DNA of 12,005 nucleotides from Candidatus Brevefilum sp. GTDB taxonomy: Bacteria > Chloroflexota > Anaerolineae > Anaerolineales > Anaerolineaceae. Positions 1 through 7,912 of this stretch are shown one piece after another. Numbering within the stretch: position 1 is the first letter of the stretch; every line of letters begins with the position of its first letter. Position numbers and translations under genes: made by a program. Under the pieces are notes generated by a model. The model was not told where the DNA came from. It saw only the letters and a program-made list of their open reading frames with translations, and did not search any database. The stretch spans positions 1 to 12,005 of the forward strand of contig SLIC01000146.1 in assembly GCA_007135845.1 (NCBI GenBank). Reading direction: 5' to 3'.

Positions 1-95
1 TGCTGGGATGAAGCCCTTTCCATCTCAGTCGAGAGGTCAGGAAGGGGGGTAGATGTTTCTTTGGCAGATTCATTTTGGAAGTTTCTATCTATCAT
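1..95 (-). CDS. 5' end of an unidentified protein gene, third gene of the helicase operon (partial)
   Basis: A minus-strand frame opens with ATG at 95-93 and stays open to the window edge, giving 31 codons (begins MIDRNFQNES, ends MERASSQ). A purine-rich Shine-Dalgarno stretch (AGGAAGAGGG, 105-114) lies about 9 bases before the ATG. It starts 67 bases after the stop of the UvrD-type helicase on the same strand, so it is probably the third gene of that operon. The visible N-terminus is hydrophilic, rich in Ser, Thr, Glu and Pro, with no signal peptide, so it is probably cytoplasmic with a flexible tail. No family can be named. Because neither helicase upstream carries a nuclease domain, a nuclease partner is a natural guess, but nothing visible supports it. 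An open frame this short could arise by chance; the Shine-Dalgarno sequence and operon position are the main support. Confidence 0.5.
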   Translation of the reverse strand, partial: MIDRNFQNESAKETSTPLPDLSTEMERASSQ

Positions 96-161
96 GATGT
101 AAATCCCTCTTCCTTTCGGGGGAGAGATCAGGTGAGGGGGCAATAATCTCGATAAACAAGA

Positions 162-2465
162 TCATGGTATATTCTCTGGATTGGGACCTGGTTTATGACT
201 GTTTGGGAGGCCCGCTCGCAAAGCAAGCTTCGATTGGTAATTGATCAAAGCCAGGAAAGCCAGGGCAGGCACATTCTTCTGTGAAGTTCGACCGGTGTTC
301 CAGGTGGCTGTCAGCCATCGCCGCGCCCGGGTGATCCCCACAAATAGCAGCCGCAAGCGTTCTCGAATAAACTCCTGGCGTGCTTCTTCTGATGCCCGAC
401 CAGGTTGATACCAATCAAAGGGGTGTTCTTCAACCAGGCTGGTCAATTGTTCAATTGTCTCAGCTTCCAGGTTGCGGTGATCTTTAACAAACCATTTTTC
501 TGGTTGGTATTGATCGTAATCCTCGCCGGAAGGAAAGCTGTAATTGTTCAGGGACGTCAGAAAAATGCAATCCCATTCCAAGCCCTTGGCTTTGTGCATG
601 GTGGCGATCACAACCTGGCCAGGGTAACGATCAGGGTCAAAAGCTTCGTCCTCTTGCGAAAAACCGAGGTATTTCCTCTGGTTACGGGCAATGGTTGCCA
701 GTTCCTCGGTGAATTCAGGCAGACGCCAATCGGGATGAGCATCGCTGAATTGGCGCAGGAGTGTGGAGAGCTTGTGTGCTAATGCCAGCTCGATGGGATC
801 GAGAAACAAATCCTGTGCGATGGTCAGCAACAGTTGATCAATGGGCAGAAAAACAGCACCCTGCCAGCGTTGTACCACCTCCCTGAATGCAGCCAGTTCA
901 TCTTGGATTTTGGTGTTCTCGTGTTCTTCTGTGATTTGCTCCAGCCAGTGATCACCAGCTGCTGGCCACAGGTAATCCTCAAGGTTTCTGCAATTCTGGA
1001 TCAGGCTGGCAACCCCGCGGTAAAATTTCCAGGTTTTTTCATCCTCACGTTCTGCCCGCCGCCAGACCCGGTAAGCAGATGATAACTTTCTATTGGACTG
1101 TGGATCACTGAGGTACTGTAAGATATGGGCCATTGCACCGGTGGAAAGCCGGGTGGCGCTGGTTGATTGAAGCAGGCTGTCCATATAAGGTAATTTGCGC
1201 CGCTTGAGTTCGTCAGCAAATTTGTAAGCGCGTAAATTGCGGGGAGAGAGGATGGCGATGGTCTTATCGGGATGATCGGCCAGGAAGGCTTCAACTGCAT
1301 CAGCTACAAAATGTACTTCCTGGTCAGGCGTAAGTTCACGTTCAACCAGATGGATGCAATCCGGGCAATCCGGGGGGTTGGGTTGGGGGTCGTCTGGCGG
1401 TGTTGGTTGGATCAGGGGTAGGGTGAGTGCGTTTCTGGCAGCAGTGTTGGGATGTTCCTGCTCAGTCCAGGTAATGAGATGATTGGCAAGGTCGATGATG
1501 CTGCGTGTCGACCGTCCGCTTTCAGGCAGTGTCCTGGTTTCAACACCTGTGTTGCTCAGAAAATCCAGCAGGTATTGCGGGCTGGCAGTGGTAAAACTTT
1601 CATAAATGGCCTGGTTCGGGTCACCGACCCGCACCCAGTTACCTTCATCACCGGCTAATAAGGAGAGGATTTCTTGTTGGAGCCGACTTGAATCCTGGGC
1701 TTCATCTTCCAGGATGTAGGGCCAACGTTTTTTCAGGATCCCAACCAGGGAGGGGTCTGATCTGAGGCAGCGTAAGGCCAGGCGTATCAGGTCATCAAAA
1801 TCAACCGCGCCGCGATATGTTAAAGCGGTTTGGTATTCTGTGTATATATCCGCACCCATTTCGACCAGGGGCAGGGGAATGGGTGAATCCGACAGGTGTC
1901 CTCGCAGGGCAGCGGGGGTTAATTCCCTGTCCTTTGCCAGGCGGATAAAGGCGTTGGCAATCGCGACCATCATCCCGGGCAGGTTGTACTTATTTTCATA
2001 AACCTTGGTCCGTTGATACTCTTCATATGCCAGGAAGGGTTCAAAGAAATCCTGGTGTGCGTTGAGCCAATCCTGGGCTAAGCGACTTTTGATCCGTGAG
2101 GCTTCAACTTCGTCCAGGATCTGGTAACTGGTGCTCAATCCAGCTAAGTCAGGGCGTTCGTGGACAATATCATTGGCAAGACCATGCAGGGTGCGTACTC
2201 GATAGCCATAACCTGGGAGCAGGTTCTCACGCTGAAGCTGCGCCGATATCCTGGAGGAAAAATTGTCAACAGCAGCATTGACCAGCGTGACCACCAATAT
2301 CTCCTGGTCGGGTTCAATCGCACCGATTTTGATCAGATTGGCGGCCAGGTAAGCCAGGGTCCAGGTCTTCCCACTGCCAGGAACAGCGCTGATGCCCATC
2401 TTCCCGCCCTGATAGCGCAGGACATCCTTTTGCCCGGGACGTAGTTTTATAACGGATGATGTCAT
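162..2465 (-). CDS. UvrD/Rep-type superfamily 1A DNA helicase (767 aa)
   Basis: An ATP-dependent 3'-5' DNA helicase or translocase of the UvrD/PcrA/Rep/AddA group. Numbered from the ATG at 2465: Q-motif Gln12, Walker A PGSGKT 29-34, motif II DEAQD 254-258, motif III VGDPNQAIY 280-288, motif IV-like GRSTRSI 317-323, motif V ATMHKAKGLEWD 621-632 and motif VI FVGITRARR 708-716. All catalytic residues appear intact. A Pro/Asp-rich linker with a CPDC pair (about 353-370) precedes domain 2A. The protein ends about 50 residues after motif VI, so it has no C-terminal PD-(D/E)XK nuclease, unlike AddA, RecB or AdnA/B. A start at 2507 is possible, but the ATG at 2465 overlaps the upstream stop as ATGA and follows a G-rich Shine-Dalgarno tract, so it is preferred and implies translational coupling. 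The role, probably DNA repair or recombination, is inferred from the family. PcrA/UvrD proper is less likely given the pairing with an AddB-like gene. Confidence 0.9.
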   Translation of the reverse strand: MTSSVIKLRPGQKDVLRYQGGKMGISAVPGSGKTWTLAYLAANLIKIGAIEPDQEILVVTLVNAAVDNFSSRISAQLQRENLLPGYGYRVRTLHGLANDIVHERPDLAGLSTSYQILDEVEASRIKSRLAQDWLNAHQDFFEPFLAYEEYQRTKVYENKYNLPGMMVAIANAFIRLAKDRELTPAALRGHLSDSPIPLPLVEMGADIYTEYQTALTYRGAVDFDDLIRLALRCLRSDPSLVGILKKRWPYILEDEAQDSSRLQQEILSLLAGDEGNWVRVGDPNQAIYESFTTASPQYLLDFLSNTGVETRTLPESGRSTRSIIDLANHLITWTEQEHPNTAARNALTLPLIQPTPPDDPQPNPPDCPDCIHLVERELTPDQEVHFVADAVEAFLADHPDKTIAILSPRNLRAYKFADELKRRKLPYMDSLLQSTSATRLSTGAMAHILQYLSDPQSNRKLSSAYRVWRRAEREDEKTWKFYRGVASLIQNCRNLEDYLWPAAGDHWLEQITEEHENTKIQDELAAFREVVQRWQGAVFLPIDQLLLTIAQDLFLDPIELALAHKLSTLLRQFSDAHPDWRLPEFTEELATIARNQRKYLGFSQEDEAFDPDRYPGQVVIATMHKAKGLEWDCIFLTSLNNYSFPSGEDYDQYQPEKWFVKDHRNLEAETIEQLTSLVEEHPFDWYQPGRASEEARQEFIRERLRLLFVGITRARRWLTATWNTGRTSQKNVPALAFLALINYQSKLALRAGLPNSHKPGPNPENIP

Positions 2466-4657
2466 GGTGTCCCCCCGCCTGGAGGTGCCGTACTTGAACG
2501 GCGCCAAACTTCATTGATGATGCGAATCAGCAGACCGCGGTTCTCATACCCACGGACATCAAGAGCACTCATCCCAATGTAAACTTTTTTACGGCAGCGG
2601 TTGAGGAGACCGATTGTCAGTCGGTGGAGTGTTTCATGGGTTGCAGCGAGTTCGTCTTCAGCATCCCAAAGCTTGCCATCTTCCCAATGCCGGCTGAGGA
2701 CGTAGGGGTGTGTGAGCGGTTGGTCTAGGCGTTGATACCAGCTTGGGCTGCCAATATCCAGCCAAAACTGATAGTCGACAGGCTGATTGCTGATCAGGAA
2801 GGTGTAAGCTGGCGCTAGGAAAACTGAGTCCGGTGATCGCGTTTCCCAGGCGCGGATGTATTGGGCAGCAATGACTCCATCCTGCACCATCTGGATGTAC
2901 AATTTGCCGATGTCAACATCAGACCAGGGTACCTGCTGTGCGACGGTCCAGCGAAACTTCTGGATCGATTCAATCAGCGTCGCAACGGTGTTGGCACCGT
3001 CTAAATCATTGTGAAAACCAAAGCCTGGTTGGCTGAGGATTTCGCCAAATAAGCGGTTTAAGAAGAAATCCAGGTTAAGGTTGTCTTCTTGAGCAGTCGT
3101 CTTGAGCCAGTTCGTCAGACGATCATAGCGCGCTCCGACCCGGTAGGTGACACGGTCTCTGAGTTCTGGGGGGAGCGCTTCAAAGAGCTTCAGGGGGAAT
3201 ATGCTTGTGTTTTGATCGCTTGTCTTGAGGCTTGTTGATGAGGGGTTTTTCGCATAGATAAAGTTGGTCAGCAGTTGTGATCTGACCAGGTCCAACCCGT
3301 CAATCGTTTCCATCAGGGCCAGGGCTAAGTTGATGCGTTTGGGCAGCAATCCCCAGGTGGGAAAGGCTGCTGCAGCCAGGGTCAGCAGGGTTTGGGCAGC
3401 GGTTTCATCGCGCAGGGCACGGGATGGTCGGTGGGATTGGTGAGGTATATCCAGGGCAGCCAACTGCTCTGAGAGCGAAAACCGTAAAACATCGGGCATG
3501 AATGGTGCCAGAACAACGATCTCTCCTGGTGAGACACCGTCCTTGATCAGCTGTGAGATCTGTTCCGCCACCCACTTGATCATTGTTGGGAAATATTTTA
3601 AATCCCGATCTGGTGTTTCCAGGCCATCTTTGGCGATATTAAATGATAGGTCTGGCTCTTTTTGCGGGTGACCCTGTAACCGTGCGATCACTGATCGGAC
3701 GCCGCTTTTTAAATGGGTGATGCCAGGTTCATTAACCAGGTTTTGGTTAAACCAGAGGGATGTTTCACAGTAAGATTGCAGAGAGGCTGCGCTTGTCACG
3801 TCTGCGCCGAGAAAGAACCGGTAGCCAGCATCTTCATCAAAGATGAGTAAGGCCGATTCAAAATCTGGCAGCCAATCGCGCAGAATGTCGTGGGCAACAG
3901 GGGTATCTTCTTCCAGGTTATCTACGATCAGGTGTCGATATTGACCTGACAGGTAATTGCGACAGAGGGCAGCTTCCTGTGATGAGTTTGTGTGCGACCA
4001 AAGGTGCTGATGGAAGACCTCGACCTGCAAAGAAAAATCGAGCAAGTTGTGCGCTAAACAAAATTCCCGAAACCGTTTTGCACAATCCTGGGCATTGTCG
4101 TAAATGTTAAGTTGTTCAATATTGCCGATCCACGCAGATTTTAAGCGGGCACCAAATTCCACATAGGGAAACCCGACGAAGGCAGCTTTGTTGAGGTTAT
4201 CGAGGATCTGTGAATAGATGCGGTTGCGGTTGATGGATAAGCTTGTGAAATAGCCCGCTTCCTCAATCAAAGGTCTGACAATATGCGCCATGTAATATTG
4301 GGCGGTTTCCATGGTAAGAAAGTGCGGGGGCTGGGTGGGATTAGCAAAGCCGGCTTGACGACTGATCAGCGGCCAGAACAGCTCTACCATGCGGCGTGCC
4401 AGACCGCCGAGCGTCATGCTAGAAATCAGGCTGTGTGCCAGGTCAACATCATCGCGCTGGCTGGCCAGGTAAGGTCCTGCCAAAGTCCTTTGGGGGACGA
4501 ACACCAGGATTTGGTGGGCTGGAACGCCTGAGGTTAGTAATTTCTTGAGCCAGTGCACCCCTGCAGTGGTTTTTCCAGTCCCTGCGCTGCCCTGCAAGAA
4601 AACTTTTGACCGCAAAGGCTGGTCGAGGAGAGACTGTTGTTCAGAGGTCAGCTGCAT
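2462..4657 (-). CDS. SF1-helicase-like protein with degenerate motif II, AddB-like partner (731 aa)
   Basis: First gene of the operon. The N-terminus is that of an SF1 helicase: Walker A GSAGTGKTT at 23-31 and a motif Ia-like VFVPQRTLA at 52-60. The motif II position reads VDNLEEDTP (245-253) in place of the usual VDExQD, so the catalytic DE pair is not conserved in register. A motif III-like strand follows at 269-286 (LLIFDEDAG). The second RecA-like half is recognisable from 612-635 (motif V region, ending FWLDI) and 680-697 (motif VI-like, retaining an Arg in GLLNRCRKK). No C-terminal nuclease or four-cysteine iron-sulfur cluster is visible, so it is shorter than AddB. It probably binds ATP and DNA but hydrolyses ATP poorly, acting as a structural or regulatory partner of the UvrD-type helicase whose start overlaps its stop. 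There is no Shine-Dalgarno sequence: a TATAAT box sits six bases before the ATG, suggesting a leaderless message. Confidence 0.75.
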   Translation of the reverse strand: MQLTSEQQSLLDQPLRSKVFLQGSAGTGKTTAGVHWLKKLLTSGVPAHQILVFVPQRTLAGPYLASQRDDVDLAHSLISSMTLGGLARRMVELFWPLISRQAGFANPTQPPHFLTMETAQYYMAHIVRPLIEEAGYFTSLSINRNRIYSQILDNLNKAAFVGFPYVEFGARLKSAWIGNIEQLNIYDNAQDCAKRFREFCLAHNLLDFSLQVEVFHQHLWSHTNSSQEAALCRNYLSGQYRHLIVDNLEEDTPVAHDILRDWLPDFESALLIFDEDAGYRFFLGADVTSAASLQSYCETSLWFNQNLVNEPGITHLKSGVRSVIARLQGHPQKEPDLSFNIAKDGLETPDRDLKYFPTMIKWVAEQISQLIKDGVSPGEIVVLAPFMPDVLRFSLSEQLAALDIPHQSHRPSRALRDETAAQTLLTLAAAAFPTWGLLPKRINLALALMETIDGLDLVRSQLLTNFIYAKNPSSTSLKTSDQNTSIFPLKLFEALPPELRDRVTYRVGARYDRLTNWLKTTAQEDNLNLDFFLNRLFGEILSQPGFGFHNDLDGANTVATLIESIQKFRWTVAQQVPWSDVDIGKLYIQMVQDGVIAAQYIRAWETRSPDSVFLAPAYTFLISNQPVDYQFWLDIGSPSWYQRLDQPLTHPYVLSRHWEDGKLWDAEDELAATHETLHRLTIGLLNRCRKKVYIGMSALDVRGYENRGLLIRIINEVWRRSSTAPPGGGTP

Positions 4658-4663
4658 ATTTCA

Positions 4664-4669
4664 ATTATA
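4664..4669 (-). promoter_or_regulatory. -10 box of the helicase operon, predicted leaderless start
   Basis: On the minus strand a perfect TATAAT is followed by exactly six bases and then the ATG at 4657. With the usual sigma-70 spacing, transcription would start at the A of the ATG, so the message would have no leader. No convincing -35 hexamer is seen at 16-18 bases upstream, and no Shine-Dalgarno sequence precedes the start. Confidence 0.55.
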
Positions 4670-4744
4670 TGCTAAAAGCCGGCATTTGCATGCGGCAACA
4701 TTGCAGCATCAAGCCTGTTCCGTTCTGAGGGAAAGGTACTCGGG

Positions 4745-4750
4745 TATAAT
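4745..4750 (+). promoter_or_regulatory. -10 box of the acyl-CoA synthetase operon
   Basis: A perfect TATAAT lies 45 bases before the ATG at 4796. The predicted start near 4757 gives a leader of about 39 bases, which contains a Shine-Dalgarno sequence (GAAAGGAAA, 4779-4787). The -35 position (about 4722-4727, GTTCTG) is a poor match, so strength is uncertain. It is divergent from the helicase-operon -10 box about 75 bases away. Confidence 0.5.
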
Positions 4751-4795
4751 TGCGAACATGTGACACCTGCCGCATTACGAAAGGAAATCTAATCC

Positions 4796-6922
4796 ATGAC
4801 AAGTGACAGCGATTACGAAACTGGTTACCAGGACCTGGCACCTTTCTTCTCACCTAAGGGCGTTGCCATTATCGGCGCATCCCAGGATCCTCGTAAATTA
4901 AGCTACGGCATCCTTAAGAACATGACTCTCTATGGCTATGCAGGGGGTATCTACCCGGTCAATCCCAAAGCGGATCAAATTCTGGGGCTGCCAGCGTATG
5001 CAAACATTGCCGATGTGCCCGACCCGCTTGACCTGGCAGTCGTTGTGCTGCCAGCGCCGATGACTCCCAGCGTTTTGCGAGCATGCGGTGAGCGGGGTAT
5101 CAAAGCCGTCATCATCATCTCAGGCGGATTCAAAGAGGTTGGCGGCAGCGGCATTCAATTAGAAAATGAATGCCGTCAGATTGCCAAATCTTACCAAATG
5201 CGCCTGATTGGACCCAATTGTGTGGGCACACTGGATCTTTACACCGGTCTGAACTCGACCTTTATCGAAGGTGTTCCGGCCAAGGGTTCAATTGGGTTTG
5301 TTTCTCAATCTGGAGCGGTATGCGGTGGAGTGGTGGACCTGGTCGCTAACAAGGGCATCGGGTTCTCTCATTTTGCCAGCCTGGGCAATGAAATGGATGT
5401 GAATGAAACAGATATTATTGGTTTTTTCTCGGAACATCCGCAGGTCAGGGTGATCGCAGCTTACGTGGAAGCAATCGAAAATGGAGAGAATTTCATCCGG
5501 GTGGTGAGCGAGGTCTCTCGTAAGAAACCGGTTGTATTGTTAAAGGCAGGACGTACAGATGCAGGCGCCAAGGCAGTTTCTTCCCATACGGGGTCACTGG
5601 CTGGATCTTATGCAGCATACCAGGCAGCATTCAAGCAAGCAGGTGTGATCGAAGTTGAGGATCTTGTTTCTTTGTTTGATATCGCCTGGTCGTTGAGCTG
5701 TCAACCGCTTCCCAAAGGCAACCAGGTTGCAATCTTCACCAATTCGGGTGGGCCGGCGGCATTGGCGTCTGACTCGCTGGCAAATCAAGGGTTTGCGCTG
5801 GCAGAAATTTCGAGCGAACGGCAGGGAGTATTGGCACAGAAGCTCAATCCCAGCGCGCAGGTTGGTAACCCGGTCGATATGCTGGGCGGCGCCGATGCAG
5901 ATGAGTTTGCGCATTGTTTTGCAACTTTGCTGGATGAACCCGGCATCGATGTTTTTATACCGATGCTGGTGCCTCAATCCCTGGTGAACCCGGCAGATAT
6001 TGCCCGAGTGATTGTCAATAACGCCAAGCGTACTGATAAAACGGTTTTGGCTTGTAAGGTCGGTGAAAAAAGTCTAGGTGAAGCGCGCACCATCCTGCAC
6101 GAAAATGGGATCCCGATGATGGTTTACCCGGATGTGCCGGGAAAGGTGCTGGGTGCGATGCAGCGTTACCGAGATTGGCTGGTTAAAAGGCAGGTCCTAC
6201 CGTTTAACCTGACGGGGATCAACCAGGAGGAGGTGGCACGTCAACTCAACAAATCAGCGAGCCAGGTGCTGGGCGAGGCTGAAACACGCCCGTTACTGGT
6301 GAATTACGGGTTCAACCTGGTCCCCGGTGATTTTGCAAAGAATTTTGAGGAGTCTGCTGCCTTAGCAGAACGTGTTGGGTACCCGGTGGTGCTCAAGATC
6401 GTCTCGCCCCAGATCTTACATAAATCCGACCTGGGTGGGATTGCCTTAAACCTGGCAACAGCGGAGGAATTACGGATTGCCATGGATAAAATGAGCGCAC
6501 AAGTCACCAAAGCAGCACCTGATGCACACATCCAGGGCTACCTCGTTCAGAAAATGGCGCCAAAGGGCATGGAGGTCATTGTTGGCATGAAACGAGACCC
6601 CACATTTGGACCTTTGTTGATGTTTGGGTTGGGGGGTGTCTATGTTGAGCTGTTTAAGGATGTTGGTTTTGGTGTGGCACCGATAACGGTTGACCAGGCT
6701 TATGAGATGATCGATTCAACCAAGGCTGGGCAATTGCTGAAGGGTTATCGCGGAGGTCCTGAATATGATATTGAGGCTGTTGTTGAAGTGATTGGACGTT
6801 TAAGTCAACTGGCGCTGGATCATCCTGGGATCAGCGAGGTAGAAGTGAACCCCCTGCTTGTTCTGCCAAAAGGGGAGGGTGCTGTTGTGTTGGATGCACG
6901 CATGATCTTAACTGAAAGGTGA
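4796..6922 (+). CDS. ADP-forming acetate/acyl-CoA ligase, fused alpha-beta (708 aa)
   Basis: Catalyses acyl-CoA + ADP + Pi to acid + CoA + ATP (acetyl-CoA to acetate in the typical member), giving substrate-level phosphorylation in fermenting cells. Domains in order: CoA-binding Rossmann-like domain (about 12-135, with KGVAIIGAS near 21-29), succinyl-CoA-synthetase-like domain (about 150-290, VSQSGA 169-174), a third ligase-CoA domain (about 300-460), and an ATP-grasp beta domain (about 490-706). The phosphorylated histidine is His264 in SHTGSLAG. In the ATP-grasp domain, HKSDLGG (542-548), GLGGVYVE (611-618) and EVEVNPL (681-687) match nucleotide- and metal-binding motifs. Length and order match fused bacterial enzymes. 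There is no GNAT domain, which argues against a Pat-type protein acetyltransferase. Cytoplasmic. It has its own -10 box and a good Shine-Dalgarno sequence, and is followed after 30 bases by the YhfC-like gene. The preferred acyl group cannot be read from sequence. Confidence 0.92.
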   Translation: MTSDSDYETGYQDLAPFFSPKGVAIIGASQDPRKLSYGILKNMTLYGYAGGIYPVNPKADQILGLPAYANIADVPDPLDLAVVVLPAPMTPSVLRACGERGIKAVIIISGGFKEVGGSGIQLENECRQIAKSYQMRLIGPNCVGTLDLYTGLNSTFIEGVPAKGSIGFVSQSGAVCGGVVDLVANKGIGFSHFASLGNEMDVNETDIIGFFSEHPQVRVIAAYVEAIENGENFIRVVSEVSRKKPVVLLKAGRTDAGAKAVSSHTGSLAGSYAAYQAAFKQAGVIEVEDLVSLFDIAWSLSCQPLPKGNQVAIFTNSGGPAALASDSLANQGFALAEISSERQGVLAQKLNPSAQVGNPVDMLGGADADEFAHCFATLLDEPGIDVFIPMLVPQSLVNPADIARVIVNNAKRTDKTVLACKVGEKSLGEARTILHENGIPMMVYPDVPGKVLGAMQRYRDWLVKRQVLPFNLTGINQEEVARQLNKSASQVLGEAETRPLLVNYGFNLVPGDFAKNFEESAALAERVGYPVVLKIVSPQILHKSDLGGIALNLATAEELRIAMDKMSAQVTKAAPDAHIQGYLVQKMAPKGMEVIVGMKRDPTFGPLLMFGLGGVYVELFKDVGFGVAPITVDQAYEMIDSTKAGQLLKGYRGGPEYDIEAVVEVIGRLSQLALDHPGISEVEVNPLLVLPKGEGAVVLDARMILTER

Positions 6923-6952
6923 TCTGTACCTGCAAGAGCAAAAAAGGATGAA

Positions 6953-7741
6953 ATGTATTTACTGATTGCAGCAATCGTCTTTGCCTTATTGGTAACGATG
7001 GGTCTGCCAATACTCGTTGGTATTTGGTTCAATAAATACCTGGCCGTCTCTTGGCGTGTAATGACCTATGGTATTTTGGGGTATTTCATCGTTCAGGCGT
7101 TGGTGACTTTATTATTCAGTGGAATATTGGTCCTGTCTGATCGGGTTGGTCTGAACCTTACAGAGCAATCCTTCTTTGTTACCCAGCTGGTTATCAGTAT
7201 CTTCTTGGGGGCAGTCTTAGGTGTGGTTATCCGATGGGCAGCGATGCGTTATATCAAGGAACCCCTGATCAACCTCGAGGCTGCATATGGGATAGGTATT
7301 GGCTACGGCGGAACTGAAAGCATCATCCGGGTTGGATTACCGCTGTTGTTTACCTTTATCACAATGCTGAGCCATATCAATATTGACCCGCAAACCAGCA
7401 CGCTTGACCCGGAAATGATCGTTCAATTGGAAGCACTCTGGCAGGTACCGGTTTTTGTGCCCTTGGTGGGTTCCCTGGAGCGATTGGCAGCATTTGTGAT
7501 GCATCTCACGGTGACGATCTTGATCTTGAAAGCCTTTACCCGGAATAATCATTTATGGTTAGGTGCCGCAATTGGACTCGAACTGATGACAACCGGTCTG
7601 GTGGTTGGGCTTGCTGAAGCCGGGTTAGCTTATGGTTGGGTGGTTGGGCTGGCTGTGCTCTTGATGGTTGCAAACTTTTACCTGCTGTACTTATTGAATG
7701 GGTTTGATTTTGATATTACAAAGGCAAATGGGGAAGGATAA
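6953..7741 (+). CDS. YhfC-like polytopic membrane protein, putative intramembrane peptidase family (262 aa)
   Basis: An integral membrane protein with about seven hydrophobic segments (near 3-25, 36-61, 76-96, 126-141, 166-194, 202-222 and 226-249). The arrangement resembles the YhfC family, whose members are annotated as putative membrane metallopeptidases. Candidate polar residues inside or next to helices are GYGGTE (117-122, Glu122), SLER (174-177, Glu176-Arg177) and His184. These resemble the glutamate and histidine motifs of the family, but catalysis has not been shown for this protein and a Tyr occupies position 118 within the first motif. The ATG at 6953 has a close AAGGATG Shine-Dalgarno sequence (6944-6950). 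The gene begins 30 bases after the acyl-CoA synthetase stop, so the two are probably co-transcribed, though no functional link is evident. No clear terminator follows on the plus strand. Confidence 0.7.
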   Translation: MYLLIAAIVFALLVTMGLPILVGIWFNKYLAVSWRVMTYGILGYFIVQALVTLLFSGILVLSDRVGLNLTEQSFFVTQLVISIFLGAVLGVVIRWAAMRYIKEPLINLEAAYGIGIGYGGTESIIRVGLPLLFTFITMLSHINIDPQTSTLDPEMIVQLEALWQVPVFVPLVGSLERLAAFVMHLTVTILILKAFTRNNHLWLGAAIGLELMTTGLVVGLAEAGLAYGWVVGLAVLLMVANFYLLYLLNGFDFDITKANGEG

Positions 7742-7912
7742 CCTTCAGATGGTTTTTCAGCCCAGGATCCTTTTTCACATTACTCATTTTTGCAGCCTAC
7801 TTGGCGGCTTGGGTTGGTGATTGTCTGAACCCATCCATCTACCCATCACCTTTTGATGCATTATCCGTTAAAATAAAAACAGCTCTGAGAGCTGTGTGTA
7901 GAGATCTTTGGA
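7742..7912. other. Intergenic stretch between the YhfC-like gene and tRNA-Thr
   Basis: It holds the terminator of the minus-strand tRNA gene (7868-7895). A plus-strand frame through it encodes a hydrophobic run but has no plausible start with a Shine-Dalgarno sequence and continues across the tRNA complement, so it is not called. No plus-strand terminator for the upstream operon is recognisable. Confidence 0.6.
7868..7895 (-). terminator. Intrinsic terminator of the tRNA-Thr gene
   Basis: Read on the minus strand: a perfect 7-bp stem ACAGCTC / GAGCTGT with a three-base loop (7895-7879), followed directly by TTTTTATTTTAA. The hairpin begins 17 bases after the tRNA 3' end. The plus-strand reading lacks a T run, so it acts in one direction only. 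Confidence 0.88.

Noticed and set aside
1..102. Plus-strand frame open from the left edge to a TAA, possibly a gene tail
   Set aside because: 33 open codons are likely by chance. Codon use is unlike the neighbours, and the overlapping minus-strand frame has an ATG, a Shine-Dalgarno sequence and operon position.
105..126. Hairpin in the gap after the UvrD-type helicase as a terminator
   Set aside because: The stem has mismatches and no T run, and it overlaps the Shine-Dalgarno sequence of the next gene.
2466..2507. Longer start for the UvrD-type helicase
   Set aside because: The ATG at 2465 forms a four-base ATGA overlap with the upstream stop and follows a G-rich Shine-Dalgarno tract; the extra 14 residues carry no motif.
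4283..4531. Plus-strand open frame inside the AddB-like gene
   Set aside because: It lies wholly antisense to a gene with clear helicase motifs and has no recognisable domain.
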